The notes below the pieces were generated by a model. It did not search any database. It was given only the letters and a program-made list of their open reading frames with translations, and was not told the origin of the DNA. A stretch of 64,000 bases of DNA from Rostrohypoxylon terebratum (lineage: Eukaryota; Ascomycota; Sordariomycetes; Xylariales; Hypoxylaceae): positions 1 through 64,000 of the forward strand of contig MU385873.1 of assembly GCA_022497145.1 (NCBI GenBank). Reading direction: 5' to 3'. Position numbers and translations under genes: made by a program. Of the stretch, positions 34,555-46,176 are shown piece by piece. Positions within the stretch are counted from its first letter, which is position 1. Each line of letters begins with the position of its first letter.

Positions 34555-36768
34555 TCACGCCTTCTTATGCGCACCTGTGGCCATCGCTGTGACGGTAATG
34601 ACCTCGGGCTCTGCCGCCGTGCCGTCGGATGACCTTACTCCGGAGTCCACCATCTGCGCGTCTGAGCCCTGCTGCTCAGCCCATTGGGGCGCCGCAGCGT
34701 CCGGAGCCAGACCGTACCATGCTACAGTCATCACGCCTAGGATACCGCAGAGGGTGCTGAATGCCAGAGCGACCTTGCCGCGAGTTGTGAATCTATTTGG
34801 GAAATTTGTTAGCACACCGGCAAATCAAAAATTGATCGGACGTAGGGTATGGGGTATCTTACCCATCAGGTAGCGGGTCGGGAGATTTAGGTTGTCCGGT
34901 GAGGTCGAGGAAGTTAACCGTGTTTCCAGCCGCGTTACCAGTAGTAGAAATGCCCAGGGCGGCACAGGTGTCAAGGTGGTCTTGCGGGATCGTGAGGTCT
35001 TTTTGCAGGTCAAGGGGCGCTTCGACGAAAGTTGCGACTGTAGCACAGTGATTAGAAAATTGCCTTAGTAGACATCGATGGCGGCAGGGTTATACTCACT
35101 AAGGCCGGATGAGACGTGCCACTCGATATGACAGTGGAAGAGCCAGACACCGGGATTGTCGGCTCGGAAACGCAGCACGATGAATCCGGTGGGGAAAAGC
35201 ACAAATGTGTCGCGGCGCATGGGTGTCTCGGGGTAATCGGCTTCCGTGATACCGGAGTCCTCAAAGGTTCCAGCGTCTTCCTCAGAGCGGTATAGCGCCT
35301 GGAAGTGATGCCCATGGAGATGGAACGGATGACGCCCTGTATCCAGGTTGTTCACGGTGATTTGGACAATTTGGCCTTTCTCGAGGACAAAGGAATGCGT
35401 ATAGGAACCGTAGACTGTGGGATCGGTAGCCAGGTCTCCAGCAGAAAGTACCGTGTAGAGAGTAGGTACTTTCGGCGACTTATACGTAATATTATTGAAA
35501 AAGGCACTGAAGAGACAAGAGTAAATAGACAGTTTCGACATAAGGTAACAAGGAAACTTACTAATTTGCGCCGTCTCCCAAGTTATCCATGATAACATCA
35601 AGTTCGACAGTCTGGTCTGGCTCACCGAACCGAGTTAGGTTGTCATATGGAACAAGAGTAATATCGTCGAAATTGTTCAACTCGTCAACAGTGGCAGCGT
35701 CCGGCAAAGGCTGGGCTCTGTCGTACACAAGCCATCCCGTGGCATTGTAGTTTAGGTCGTCTGGCAAAGTATCGAATAGGGTCTAGATCACATAGACGAA
35801 TTAATATCCAAGCAATTGAGCAACGATTGATTGAATTATAGGTAGGCCTACCGTGTCCATGCTTGTTACGAATGCATAGTTGGTCGATGCCTCGGCCTTT
35901 GTTGTAATCAAGAAACTACAACGTTGGGCGGCAGAGAGATAGATCATATCAGCTACTGCTGGCTGATGGTAAACACCGTCTACTTCGATAATGGTCATGT
36001 TGTGGCCTTCAAACCAGATATACTGGCCGGCAAAAGCCCCTATGTTGACCACGCGGAAGAGGTAGGTCGTGTTAGGCTGGACAGCAACCTGCAAATTTTG
36101 CGTGTCATTCCATAGCACAGCATTTGGAACCGGTTCGGCTCCCGTAGGATTGCTCTTGTCGATAAAGTTAGGGAGAAGGTCGGCCATCTGGTCATGATAC
36201 CAGTCCGACACAGTCAAAATTCTTTCATTCTCCTGCTTATAGGAAGTGTTCAAAAATGGAGAGTTTGGGTCGTGGATAATTAGAGGTCCTCTAAGTCCAT
36301 CAGGATATTGTCCATTCGTATGGGAGTGGTACCAATATGTTCCTGGTTGATTTATCTGATCAGATTATTAGCTTTACTAGTTATTGATTTATTTAGTGAA
36401 ATATGTGTTCCTACGGTGAAATTATAGGTGAAGCTTGATCCTGGCGCGATGGCGCATTGCGAGACCTGAGACGGGCCGTCCATCTGAGTTGTGCCATTCA
36501 TGAATAAACCATGGAAATGCAGAGAGGTTGTCTGATTTCCGAGGCTATTCTTCGCGGTAACGACAACATTGTCGCCAACATCCGCGACAATAGGAGGAAT
36601 CGGCCATTGTCCATTAATACCAATAGTTGGTCTGTCGAATGCGCCATCGGGATTTGACATGACCCATTCTATGTTAAAGTCGTATGTGACAGTCTTAGCA
36701 GTTGAAAAGCCCCAAATAGTAGCAGTCCAAGCTACGGGCAAGACGAGACGCCTGAATAGAGAGGACAT
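34555..36768 (-). CDS. fet3: Multicopper ferroxidase FET3 (iron uptake)
   Basis: Six exons: 36768-36415, 36355-35852, 35782-35562, 35506-35100, 35037-34863 and 34792-34555; 632 aa. The signal peptide spans about residues 1-24, followed by TVTYDFNIEWV. Copper-ligand motifs: LHFHG (84-87), YWYHSHTNGQ (about 125), HPFHLHGH (419-426) and HCHIEWHVSSGL (from 484), with Leu at the T1 axial position. A single membrane anchor at about 560-582 (VALAFSTLCGILGVMTVAWYGL) separates it from secreted laccases and fits Fet3. Fet3 oxidises Fe(II) to Fe(III) at the cell surface and hands it to Ftr1, whose gene lies divergently 2.3 kb away. The start is ATG 36768; the frame stays open upstream but has no earlier ATG. 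Each intron was fixed by frame and by restoring conserved motifs. Confidence 0.95.
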
Positions 36769-37851
36769 TGTGAAGCCAGCCCCCCTCGAGGGTGATAGGA
36801 AGTAGGCGAATAGGCAACAAGTGAGGAGTAGCGAAATCTTCAAAGCTTGAAGTGAGACTTTGGAATACCTAAGAGTAGGTAAATATTTTGAGCCGATCCG
36901 ATTATCGTGCTGAGTATAATCAGCTGGGCTGCTGAAACTGGCCTAGGTGGCGCATGAACTAATCAATCGACAAGAATCGAGGTTGAACGTTTGCCTAGGT
37001 CAAATTCGAGATCGAAGTGCTTAACCACCTAGGCGATGGGACCATTCGCAAAGACAAGACTAATCTAATACCCAGGACCCAGGTCGCATCCAACATGTAG
37101 GCCCTGATTCTTACCGACTATAAATGTCGGGGCGAATTAATAGATTCCAGTAATCTTATCAATCTGTCCAATGTGACAGCTAGGATGTATGTATGTATGT
37201 ATGTACCGTGGCATCGGTCCCATGTCGAGAGACACACTTTTTTGGGTTAATCTGATGGGCTTTGCGGAAAAGTGGCAGGGTGGAGAGACTGAGAGACAAA
37301 TGAAGCTCAGGCCGCCTAAAGACAGACTCTTACCACAAAAAACGGCGTAACTCGGCTGAATCTATTTGGGAGGCGCCATCGTACAACATCTTGTTTAGTG
37401 CACCCGCTACTACGTAAGAGACATTTTAATCAATGCTTCTTTTTAAAGGGATTCCGAGATCTAGGCCCTTCGGGTTCGGGAACATGTCGTTAGCCCTTGG
37501 CTACCCTAAGTAGATATAGTCATTGTTATCATACTCTTGTTAGAAGGAGGGAGGTCGGTGGGTTACCTAATGGCTCCTCACCAATGGTATTCCCTACCTA
37601 GTCTCGTATTTTGTTTGTGACAAAAAAAAAAGAGAAACAAAAAGTGAACTAATTATACCCCGGTATATCTCGTACCGCCTTTGTGAAATTTTCGATCTTA
37701 ATTGGGTAGCTCAAGAAGCTCTACCATGTCGTATATATCCGCAGCGGCCTCGGTGTAGGTGTTATTGGTAAGTTTAGCAGCCTATCAATCCACACCTCCA
37801 TAACCCTGGTAATGTTAGATGATACTAGGGTACATATGCCGTGCTAGTATG

Positions 37852-37860
37852 ATCTGATAA
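37852..37860 (+). promoter_or_regulatory. SreA/Fep1-type GATA site
   Basis: ATCTGATAA, an exact match to the ATCWGATAA consensus of the fungal iron-repressor GATA factors (SreA, Sre1, Fep1). It lies 1.1 kb from the fet3 start and 1.2 kb from ftr1. Confidence 0.5.
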
Positions 37861-38931
37861 GATTTCTTAGGTAGTACTAGGTAGGGTTAGTTGAGGTGAC
37901 CCGGGCTTTCACCGTGGATTTAGCTACCATCTAGCCATAGAAACTAGCAACTCGAAGAGGAAGGCACAAACGATTAACATCTGACTCGAGCTACTAGGTG
38001 CTCGAGCTGAATCCTAAAAAAGAGGGAAAAAAAATTTCAGTTGAACCTAAAAATTAGAAGCTTCATTAATGAAAGCTTGCATTACCCACCTAGGCATGTA
38101 GCAAACCTTGAGATTCCCAAACTTGACGTAAATCTCCGTACGTTAGAAGGCCTAACCAGGCTTAGGAGGTACTCAAGCTTTATGCAGATGTTTATCCCCG
38201 CAAAAGATAGAAAGCCAATCGGTGTCAGAAGCAGCTACTATCCATATGTAGGTGCTAGGGTAGCAGCCGGTTGGATTGGCAAAGGCTTGAATCGGAGTCA
38301 AAATTACCCCAGGCCCTTGACCCTGTCCGCCCTGCCCGGATCCTTACCTACTACTATGTAGTGAAACTACATACAACTAACATCCATCCATACAGCACCC
38401 ATAGCAGCCAGGGAAAATGCGACCTTTGGGCGAGTTGAGCAACTGATCAGCTAAATCGTATCAAATAAACTGGTGCCACAAGGATTCCCGATATGGAGCA
38501 TTCGATTTTCTTCATTAATCGGACCACTTCTTCTCTTTGTCGCATTTCGCTGCTGATCCTATGCGTTCTATGCGTTCTTTTCATCACACTTCCTTCTGGT
38601 GCCTAGCAACCTACTACTTAATAGTACTTGGTAGCACAGGTAGTTCCGCGCTTTGGACCGCCACCCGAAATTCTTGACGGAGTACGGGCTGAGCTACCCC
38701 CAGGTACATGGTCTCAGCTGTTCAGATAGAACGTTGGGAAGAGCTGAATGAAACCGCCATTCCATCCCGTGTTCTAGGTCTTTTCACCTGCCCGTAATCG
38801 GCGGCCAATTCATCCAAACAACGCCCCCCTCTACGTTTGTCAAGTATCATTTTTCAGAGTTCTAGAATTCCAGAGTTCAACTAGTGTAAGCGAGACATCC
38901 TTGCTTCCAGACTCTGGTGCCCCACTCAAGA

Positions 38932-38954
38932 TTATCTGATCCCACTTATCAGAT
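38932..38954 (-). promoter_or_regulatory. Tandem SreA/Fep1-type GATA sites before FTR1
   Basis: Two minus-strand matches to ATCWGATAA: ATCAGATAA (38932-38940) and ATCTGATAA (38946-38954), separated by five bases and 115-137 bp upstream of the ftr1 ATG. A further AGATAA follows at about 38960. Such paired sites are where SreA-like repressors switch off iron uptake when iron is plentiful. Both matches are exact; the regulatory role is inferred from known fungi. Confidence 0.7.
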
Positions 38955-39068
38955 CAACAGATAATTCGCTATTTTCCTCACAGTCCCCCCCGGGGGTCAT
39001 ACACCCTGATCTTGAAACTCCAATAACCTGACTTTAGGAGGATCGAAAAATATTATCCCAACCTCATC

Positions 39069-40311
39069 ATGGCGGGAGACAACGTATTTGCCGTGCCCGT
39101 CTTTCTCGTCGTCTTTCGAGAAAGTCTCGAGACGGTCATCATCGTGTCCGTTCTATTAGCTTTCCTTAAGCAAACCCTCGATGGACCCAACCGAGACCGA
39201 ACCGTATACAAGGCGCTTGTTAAGCAGGTTAGATTAGGACATCTGTTCCTCGCCATCAATGTCAAGCATAAGGAAACTAATTCTTGGATTCTTAGGTATG
39301 GTTTGGTGTTGGTTTAGGATTCTTCCTTTGCCTAGTCGTCGCTGGCGGCTTGATCGGCGCCTTTTACACCTTAGGCAAGGACAATTGGGCGCTCAACGAA
39401 TACAACTATGAAGGAGCATTTGCACTTGTAGCTTCTCTCATCATTAGTGTCGTCGGTGCAGCTCTTCTTCGAGTTGGAAAAATGCAAGAGAAGTGGCGCG
39501 TCAAGCTGGCCAAGGCCGTCGAAGCCCCCGTATTAACTGGTGGCAATCGCAATGGTTGGTTCAAGCGCTTTGCTGAGAAATACGCCATGTTTGTCCTTCC
39601 ATTTATCACTGTCCTGAGAGAAGGTATTGAGGCTATTGTATTCGTTGCTGGGGTTAGTTTCTCCGCGCCGGCGACTGCGGTCCCACTTCCTGTAGTTGTT
39701 GGACTCATCGCTGGAATCATCGTGGGATACATACTATACAAGTAAGTTTTCATTTCATATAACCACATTCGTGCCTGGCTAATTGATTGTAGGGGAGGAG
39801 CAGGAGCAAAATTGCAGTACTTCCTGATCGCGTCCACGTGCCTGCTATATCTAGTAGGCGCCGGTCTTTTCTCTCGCTCTGTCTGGTATCTCGAAAACCA
39901 AAAGTGGAACAATGTCATTGGCGGAGATGCTGCTGAACTGGGAGATGGTGCAGGATCATATGATATCGACAAGAGCGTTTGGCACGTAAACGTAGGTACC
40001 TACTAACACTCGTTGTGAACAAAGCGGCTAATTATCCGTTGTAGTGCTGCAGCCCAGAGCTGAATGGTGGCGAAGGAGGTTGGGGTATTTTCAACGCCAT
40101 TCTCGGATGGACCAATTCGGCGACATACGGCTCAGTCATCTCATATAACGTATACTGGATCGCCGTTATGATTGCATTCGTTACTATGAGGTATAAGGAA
40201 GTTAAGGGGCATTGGCCCTTCATGAAGGCGAAGGCGGGTTCCGAAATCCAAGTTGAAAAGCCCAACGAGCCTATCCAGGTGAGAAGTGTTCCCGATAGGG
40301 AGATTGCTTAG
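39069..40311 (+). CDS. ftr1: High-affinity iron permease FTR1
   Basis: Four exons: 39069-39227, 39296-39741, 39793-39991 and 40045-40311; 356 aa. Seven membrane segments are expected. Both REXXE iron-binding motifs are present: RESLE (17-21) and REGIE (161-165). The loop before the last segment contains CCSPELNGGEGGWGIFNAILGW, a conserved part of fungal Ftr1. It takes Fe(III) made by Fet3 across the plasma membrane. Intron donors include GTTAGA (intron 1), with branch site AACTAAT. The C-terminus is uncertain: reading through gives TAG at 40311, but a further 47-nt intron (donor GTGAGA after PIQ) would give a slightly different short tail. Confidence 0.95.
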
Positions 40312-40838
40312 GGGTTTCTGTACAGCGAGAAAGCCGCTAAGTAGGGGCAATGAGGTGTCAAAAGTTCCGGTGGGCGGTAATGATTGAGGATCCAGGCGTT
40401 CTTTTCAAGATTTGTAATATCATCTTGAAATTACTATATGTTCAAGAGTTGAAAACATTAAAAAGCACTGTCATGAAAGTGAAAGAAGTTATGTCAGTGG
40501 ATGGAAGACGGGAGTTAAGTTCTCCACATCTGCTAAAATGTCGGATTTTGGGGGGTGCGGAGCGAGAAGCATCACTTCTTTAGTGCCAAGACTTCTCCAT
40601 CCTCCCACTTGGCTTAGTCATAGCATCAATCAGAAGAGGATGAAAGTTACCGACAACCTTAAATTCTATACATAATTTATTGTAAAACTCATCTTATCAC
40701 TTGAACTTATATACAGACATAGATTGCTTGGTTAGGTGTCCTTTGAAAGGGTCTAAGAATTACCTCAAGCTTTGGGACTGATGACCACTCCGGATCTCTG
40801 CATATTCATGGTATTGCCTCACACCGGAGACAAGCCAG
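40312..40838. other. Intergenic
   Basis: 3' region of ftr1 and promoter of the BTB-like gene; no gene seen. Confidence 0.5.
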
Positions 40839-42344
40839 ATGGACGACTCGAGCGCTGCTCCCGATAGCGAATCACTAGATAATAATCGCTCTGGAAAACT
40901 TCCCGAAGTGATCAGCATAGTCGAAAATGGAGACCTAATTCTAGATGTTATTTTCGAAAACTCCAAGGACACGATTCGGTCTACGCGGGCTGCTCAGTCG
41001 AAATTATCAAGTCGGGAACCACAACCCGTCCCGAAGAAGAAAGCCCGTGTAGCTTATCGTGTCAATCTTCAAGTACTCAAAAGCCAGTCCAAGTACTTTG
41101 AAAGGCTTCTTACCGATAGCCGCTTCAAAGAGGCGAAGGACATTGCGAGCGCTTTTGCCTCACTCAAGTTGAGAAATATCAAGCCTGAAGCGGCCGAGGT
41201 TAAGGAGCTTCCCTGGATCGAAATCCAGGACGATGATCAAGCCACACAATATGCACATCGCGAAGGCGCATTCTCTGACCTTCTACGGATCCTCCATGGC
41301 AAGGATGTAGTTACAAAGCAGATCACGATGTCATTTGTGACGACGCTGGCTGTCCTTGCCGATCGGTTCGATTGTGCGCCTGCGGTCTCGAAGTGCCTCG
41401 TTGGTGGCTTGAAATTTAAGTGGCCCGTGACGAACCGCAAACCTCTGAGAGACGAGGTTTCTGTCATGAGCCGCAATAATGAGGACATCTTGCGCCAGAA
41501 GATTCTTGTATCATGGTTATTGGGCCAACCTACTCGGCTCCAAGCTGCTACGAAGGAGATTATCATGAATGGCTCATGCCGATGGAGTGCCTTCGCCGAG
41601 GATGACAGGTCATCGGATGCGACATGGTGGTACTTGCAGGATGGCCTTGAGCGTAAGTAAATGAGACCCCTCCAACCGTACATACGGCACATATTAACTC
41701 TTGATCTAGAAGAACTACAATATCGACGCCAATGTATCTTGAACACAATCGCCTCGGTTCAGAGACATTTCCTCAAGTTATACACGTCACGTACGCGCCA
41801 GTGCAAACTAGGCTACGACTCAAGTGCTGCCTGCGACTCGTATCAATTAGGCGAGATGTTCAAGTTTCTCACGAACAAGAGTCTCATGTTCTTAGTTGAC
41901 TTCTCGCCTGGTTCTCTCGACTCTATCGCAGACACTTCACTGCTCCAAATTGAGTCCCTCATCGCTACCCTAAGGCAGTGCCCGAGCTATCAGATAGACA
42001 AGAATCACACAAACTGTGGGCTTCGAACGAGGATTTTGTCCATACTGGACTTCATTCATAGTCTGCTATCGGCAAATTCCATTCCAATCAATAGAACCCT
42101 CTGGAAAAACAACCGTCAGTCGGTCGCCTGGTTACCCCCGGAAAGCGCAGGCAAGACACCAGCTGACGCAAAGCCGTTCCGCTTCACGAGGTCGCTGGCA
42201 GGGGACCAACGGCTCCGCTTCGAAAATGCGTTGGGCGCGGAAAAGTTTGCTAAGGATGTCTTCACCGCGTCGAGTTGGGATTGGACGGCCGAAGACCAAG
42301 TACAAGATCTTCCGTCCACGACCCCCAGGTGGAATTTGAGGTAA
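40839..42344 (+). CDS. BTB/POZ-like domain protein, function unknown
   Basis: Two exons: 40839-41652 and 41710-42344, with a 57-nt phase-1 intron (GTAAGT..CTAG); 482 aa. After a short acidic N-terminus, GDLILDVIFENS begins a BTB-like fold (about 28-190). The segment VNLQVLKSQSKYFERLLT corresponds to the usual BTB helix where a conserved L-x-x-x-S-x-x-F is found, and ILHGKDVVTKQITMSFVTTLAVLADRFDC to the C-terminal BTB helices. The region between is longer than in canonical BTB domains. The rest is helical, ending in a W-rich segment. Related fungal proteins are annotated only as BTB-domain proteins. No MATH, Kelch or zinc-finger part is present, so a direct link to CUL3 is not shown. Confidence 0.7.
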
Positions 42345-42788
42345 ACAAAATCTCGCTCATTATCGATGACGTAGTGCGACTGTGAGCTTCTGTCGGATTC
42401 CATCATTACCTATATAAGGAAAGCCATAGATCTAGTTTCCCATCAGCCAGATTGTATAAAATATTTGGATTAAGGTCTATGCTCAAAAGTACGGGCGTCA
42501 AGACGGTATATCAAAATTCCCAACAGCCTATTCATGCGCGAGGTCTATCTCAAAGTGACATTAATCCAGCAGTGTCGTAATTTGTATATACGTGAGCTTT
42601 TCGAGCCGTCTGTGTCTTGCTTTGAAAAACTAAAAATCCTACCCAACCAAACAGTAGTGGTACTAATGATGATGATGATGATGACAACAATGATTCGATG
42701 ATGACGGTGGTCGTGATGTGATCCGGGAATGCTACTCCACAACGCCGATACGAGCAATAAGTAGAATCAAAACAAGCCGTCCGACCGA
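42345..42788. other. Convergent 3' intergenic region with ATG repeat
   Basis: Between the BTB-like gene (+) and vps24 (-). It includes a short ATG trinucleotide repeat (42665-42684). Confidence 0.5.
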
Positions 42789-43609
42789 CTAGCTCCTCAG
42801 AGCCTCTAGCCTGTTCCTCATCTGATCCATCATGGCCTCCTGGTCCTCTTCCCCCTCGTCGAGCGCCACAGGCTGTTCCTGGGGTTGTTCGGGAAGCGGC
42901 ACAGGCGTCGGACCCGCCTTCTCCATCTTGCCCTTCAGGATCTCGCCGAGCACCTTATCGACCTCTCCCTCGGCCTCCTCCAGGTCATCCTCGAGCATAT
43001 CGTCATCGACGGGCAAGTTCTCGCCGACCATCTCCTCGATGACGCCGGCCTTCATGAGCTCGACGCTAAGCTCGCGCATGGTGCCGGCGAGCTGGGGCAG
43101 CTTGATCAGGGTGTTGACGTCCTTCATGACGCCGACGCTGGCGCGGATGCTGCCCTCGATCTTGCGCACCGCGAACGCCTCGTTCACCTGCATCTGCACC
43201 GAGCTCAGCTGCGCCTTGGACGTCACGAGCCGGCTCGACGTCCGGCGCGCGCGGATCAGCTCCTTCGCGAAATCCCGCGCCTCGCGCTGCGCTTGCCGTG
43301 CTTGTGCTGGGTTGCGCTGCGCCCGTCGGTCGGCGGCAATGATCAGGTTCTTCGTCTTCGTCTCGACTTGCTTGACTTGGCTAATGTCCCGGTCGAGCTT
43401 GCGGATGTTCGAGCGGATTAGGGCGTTGCATTTTCGCATCTGTTGGGGTGGTGGGGGTGTAAGTAGAATTGTTTACGCGCCGTAAGAGGACAGAAGGGTT
43501 ACAGGGTTAGGAGTCTGCGATGGGGAGATGGGACACGGGAGAAGGAGGTCGGCTAGCTAACCTGAGCATTGGGGTCTGGCTTGACGAAGAGTGCCTTGAG
43601 GCCCTCCAT
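42789..43609 (-). CDS. vps24: ESCRT-III subunit VPS24 (CHMP3)
   Basis: Two exons: 43609-43562 and 43439-42789, with a 122-nt phase-0 intron whose donor is GTTAGC; 232 aa. The N-terminal half is basic and helical (MRKCNALIRSNIRKLDRDI...), typical of Snf7-family proteins. The core helix carries MRELSVELMKAGVIEEMV, which is characteristic of Vps24 rather than Vps2. The C-terminal half is acidic and ends in MDQMRNRLEALRS, a MIM1-type Vps4-binding helix. Vps24 caps Snf7 filaments with Vps2 on endosomes in multivesicular-body sorting. Coding GC is clearly higher than in the surrounding DNA. Confidence 0.95.
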
Positions 43610-45191
43610 TCTGGGAGATATGGAGATATGGGCGATAGAGGAGCTTGGCTGGTTGGAAATGAAGATGGGAATGGAAATGGACACGGGTTCGATATGCTCG
43701 ACGCAGCGACTCCTGCCGAGTGGCGTCGAATGGGGGATCCGGCAGGGCAATCGTTGGAACCGGATAGCTTCGTCACTTCGTAGATTACGGCCGGCGTAGT
43801 TGATCAGGAGAGGTGCGGTCGGGAATCGGGATGATTAAGGTATGTACCAAGTTCCAAGTTCCAAGTTGGTAAGGAGTTGTGGATCTTGATAGACGGATAG
43901 TTGGGTATGCAGGTTAATGCGATCTAATGACGTTGGTCCAGACTCCAGACTCCAGACTCCAGACTCCAAACGGATCCCGGGCTGAGGAAATTCAGGAACA
44001 GATTAACCCCGCTAAATGCTAGAATGCTAGACGGTATTCGGCACCGTGTTAATACTAGGCCTCTAACACTAATTGATCCACTAATTAAGCCCTCGATATA
44101 ATCGATATGCTTTTATAAAGCTATCATCTCCAATTAATCATGTAGAAGGTGTAGTGCAATTACAAAGAGTATTAAACTAGCTGATATGAATATATCAAGA
44201 GTCCAAACACCACCATGGATATAACATATTATGTACGAAGTACCTACCTCAAACGCGAGGCAATATACCTAGTAGTGAGCTGTACGCTGTGCGCTGCGTA
44301 ATCAAGTATGTCCACGACACCAAGTATTATAACAGTGACATAAGTGACACCTAAGCTGCCAGGTACGTGTATGGGAGCATGCATATCGAAAGCAATCATA
44401 TGCCGAATTCAGAGATAGCTCCAGCAAGTCTGTGAAGGTTGCCTTGTTATACCTCAATTTGTACCTCAATTTGTATTACATGCATAAGATTGTATCGATC
44501 AATGCAACTTCAATATTGGACATGCATGTAGAACCAAAGCATTGGAACTATGCAAGGCTTCTAAAACTCCGTTTGAATCTTCTATGCAGTCATCTCGGTG
44601 TTTGCTATTTTTTTTATTATACTACGTCCTTGTTCGTCACCAGAAGACGATATAGAACGAGGGTGTCGGAGAAGTTTCTCTGAGTGTGTTTGGATATGGA
44701 TACGACGGGCATGAGATAGGTACTAGAATCAATCCATTTATCGAAGTATGCGATAATTGAAGATCCCCACCTCATTCCAGCTCATTCTGGAGATACATAC
44801 TACGTACAAAAGCAGATATACCCCCATACTAGGTACACTATGCCTGATTGGGTTTAACTTTACAGTGTGAACGATCTATGGTCTAGGCAACTTACCCCCC
44901 ATGCAAACCCAGCCCTGTTGCTTCCGCCGCTTTCGTGCTGGTTCTGTCCATCGGAGGGGTGCATCATTAAGCTTTTGGAACAGCCTCACATTTTTTTGCG
45001 ATTTTCATTCCACCGCTCTTCTTCCATTTTCTTCTCGCCAATTCGGAAAACACTGAATACAACCGAATATATTCCTGTCTGTCCACCTTCTTATAACATC
45101 CCTCAAAGCTGTGATTCCATCTTATCCCTGCTCGTTAACTTTCACATCCCCGCTAATCACTTGTAACTAGCAAACGAACACTACCCTCAAC
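43610..45191. other. Divergent intergenic region, no gene seen
   Basis: Between vps24 (-) and p23 (+). It holds a 7-bp tandem repeat (CCAGACT, about 4.4 copies, 43938-43968) and AAGTTCC repeats at about 43848-43868. The last 350 bp are pyrimidine-rich, fitting the p23 promoter and 5' UTR. Confidence 0.55.
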
Positions 45192-46176
45192 ATGTCGCAA
45201 GTTACTCCCGAAGGTGAGTCTACTATTCCTATCATCGTTGCATCTAGTAGTTTAGAAAGGAAGGGGTACGATGATGTAGAGCTTCATGCATAAGCAGCTG
45301 TTTCGTTGACATTTTCGAAGCTACTTGTCAGTTAAGCATATCTCAGCTAACAGTTTTTGCGTGCAGTTCTATGGGCTCAGCGTTCCTCCAACACCGACCC
45401 GGAGAAGAACTTCATCTACCTTACCATCTCAGTCCCCGACATTCCTAAGGAGAACCTGAAGCTTGACCTTCAGCCCACGAGCCTCACCTTTACTGGCCAC
45501 TCTGACACGCTCAAGCGAACTTACCACCTCGAGTTGACCTTCTACGCTGAAATCGACCCCGCAGAGAGCAAGACTCATCACACTGCTCGCAATGTTGAGT
45601 TGAAGCTTCGCAAGAAGGACCTCAACGATGAATACTGGCCTCGACTCCTTAAGGAGTCCAAGAAGGTGCAGTTCCTCAAGACAGACTTCGACAAGTGGGT
45701 CGATGAGGATGAGCAAAACGAAGCTCCTGAGGACGACTTCTCTCAATTCGGTGGCGGCATGGGTACGTGAAAAAATCCTCCTCCTTCCCCACATTACTCG
45801 ATCTGAGCACAATGGGGGTTCCCACGAGGTTGCCCACATTATGTACCGAATGCATATTTCGCCATGAGACATGTTCCAGCTGACGTTTATTGATTTCCAT
45901 AGGTGGCATGCCAGGCATGGGTACGTAACTATTTTTTCATGGCCCGACATGATGGTCATAGAATTTTCGACACAAACTTGTGGGACAACGAAACTGACGC
46001 GTTAATCATTAGGCGGCGGCGACTTTAGTGGAATCGACTTCTCCAAGCTTGGCGGTGGTGACATGCCCACCGGTGGCGAAGAAGAGGAGGGGGAGTCTGA
46101 CGACGACGACGACATGCCGGCTCTCGAAGGACAGGAGGATGCTAAAGAGGAGGGCGCGACCAAGGCAGCTGCGTAA
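45192..46176 (+). CDS. sba1: Hsp90 co-chaperone p23 / Sba1
   Basis: Four exons: 45192-45213, 45367-45762, 45903-45920 and 46013-46176 (all introns phase 1; exon 3 is only 18 nt); 199 aa. A CS domain covers about residues 6-105, beginning VLWAQRSSNTDPEKNFIYLTI and ending with the p23 signature WPRLLKESKKVQFLKTDFDKW. Then come a Gly/Met linker (GGGMGGMPGMGGGDFSGIDFSKL) and a strongly acidic tail. p23 binds the ATP-bound closed Hsp90 dimer, slows ATP hydrolysis and stabilises clients in the cytosol and nucleus. The Gly/Met linker and acidic end are typical of fungal Sba1. The microexon encodes part of the linker, so skipping it would keep the frame. Confidence 0.95.

Larger units (their letters stand above)
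36769..39068. other. Divergent FET3/FTR1 promoter region
   Basis: 2.3 kb between the two start codons. It holds GATA motifs (listed separately), an ATGT microsatellite (37185-37204), a CCAAT box at 39020-39024 and many ACCTA repeats. No ORF with protein character. Confidence 0.6.

Noticed and set aside
36352..36360. Fourth ATCWGATAA match (minus strand)
   Set aside because: It spans an intron/exon border within FET3, so it is probably coincidental and not a promoter element.
36769..36843. 25-codon upstream extension of FET3
   Set aside because: It starts with TTG, and the ATG at 36768 already gives a good signal peptide.
42832..43485. Two long open frames (217 and 178 codons) on the plus strand
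   Set aside because: They are antisense to vps24, which has clear family motifs; high GC in the vps24 exons leaves the opposite strand open by chance.
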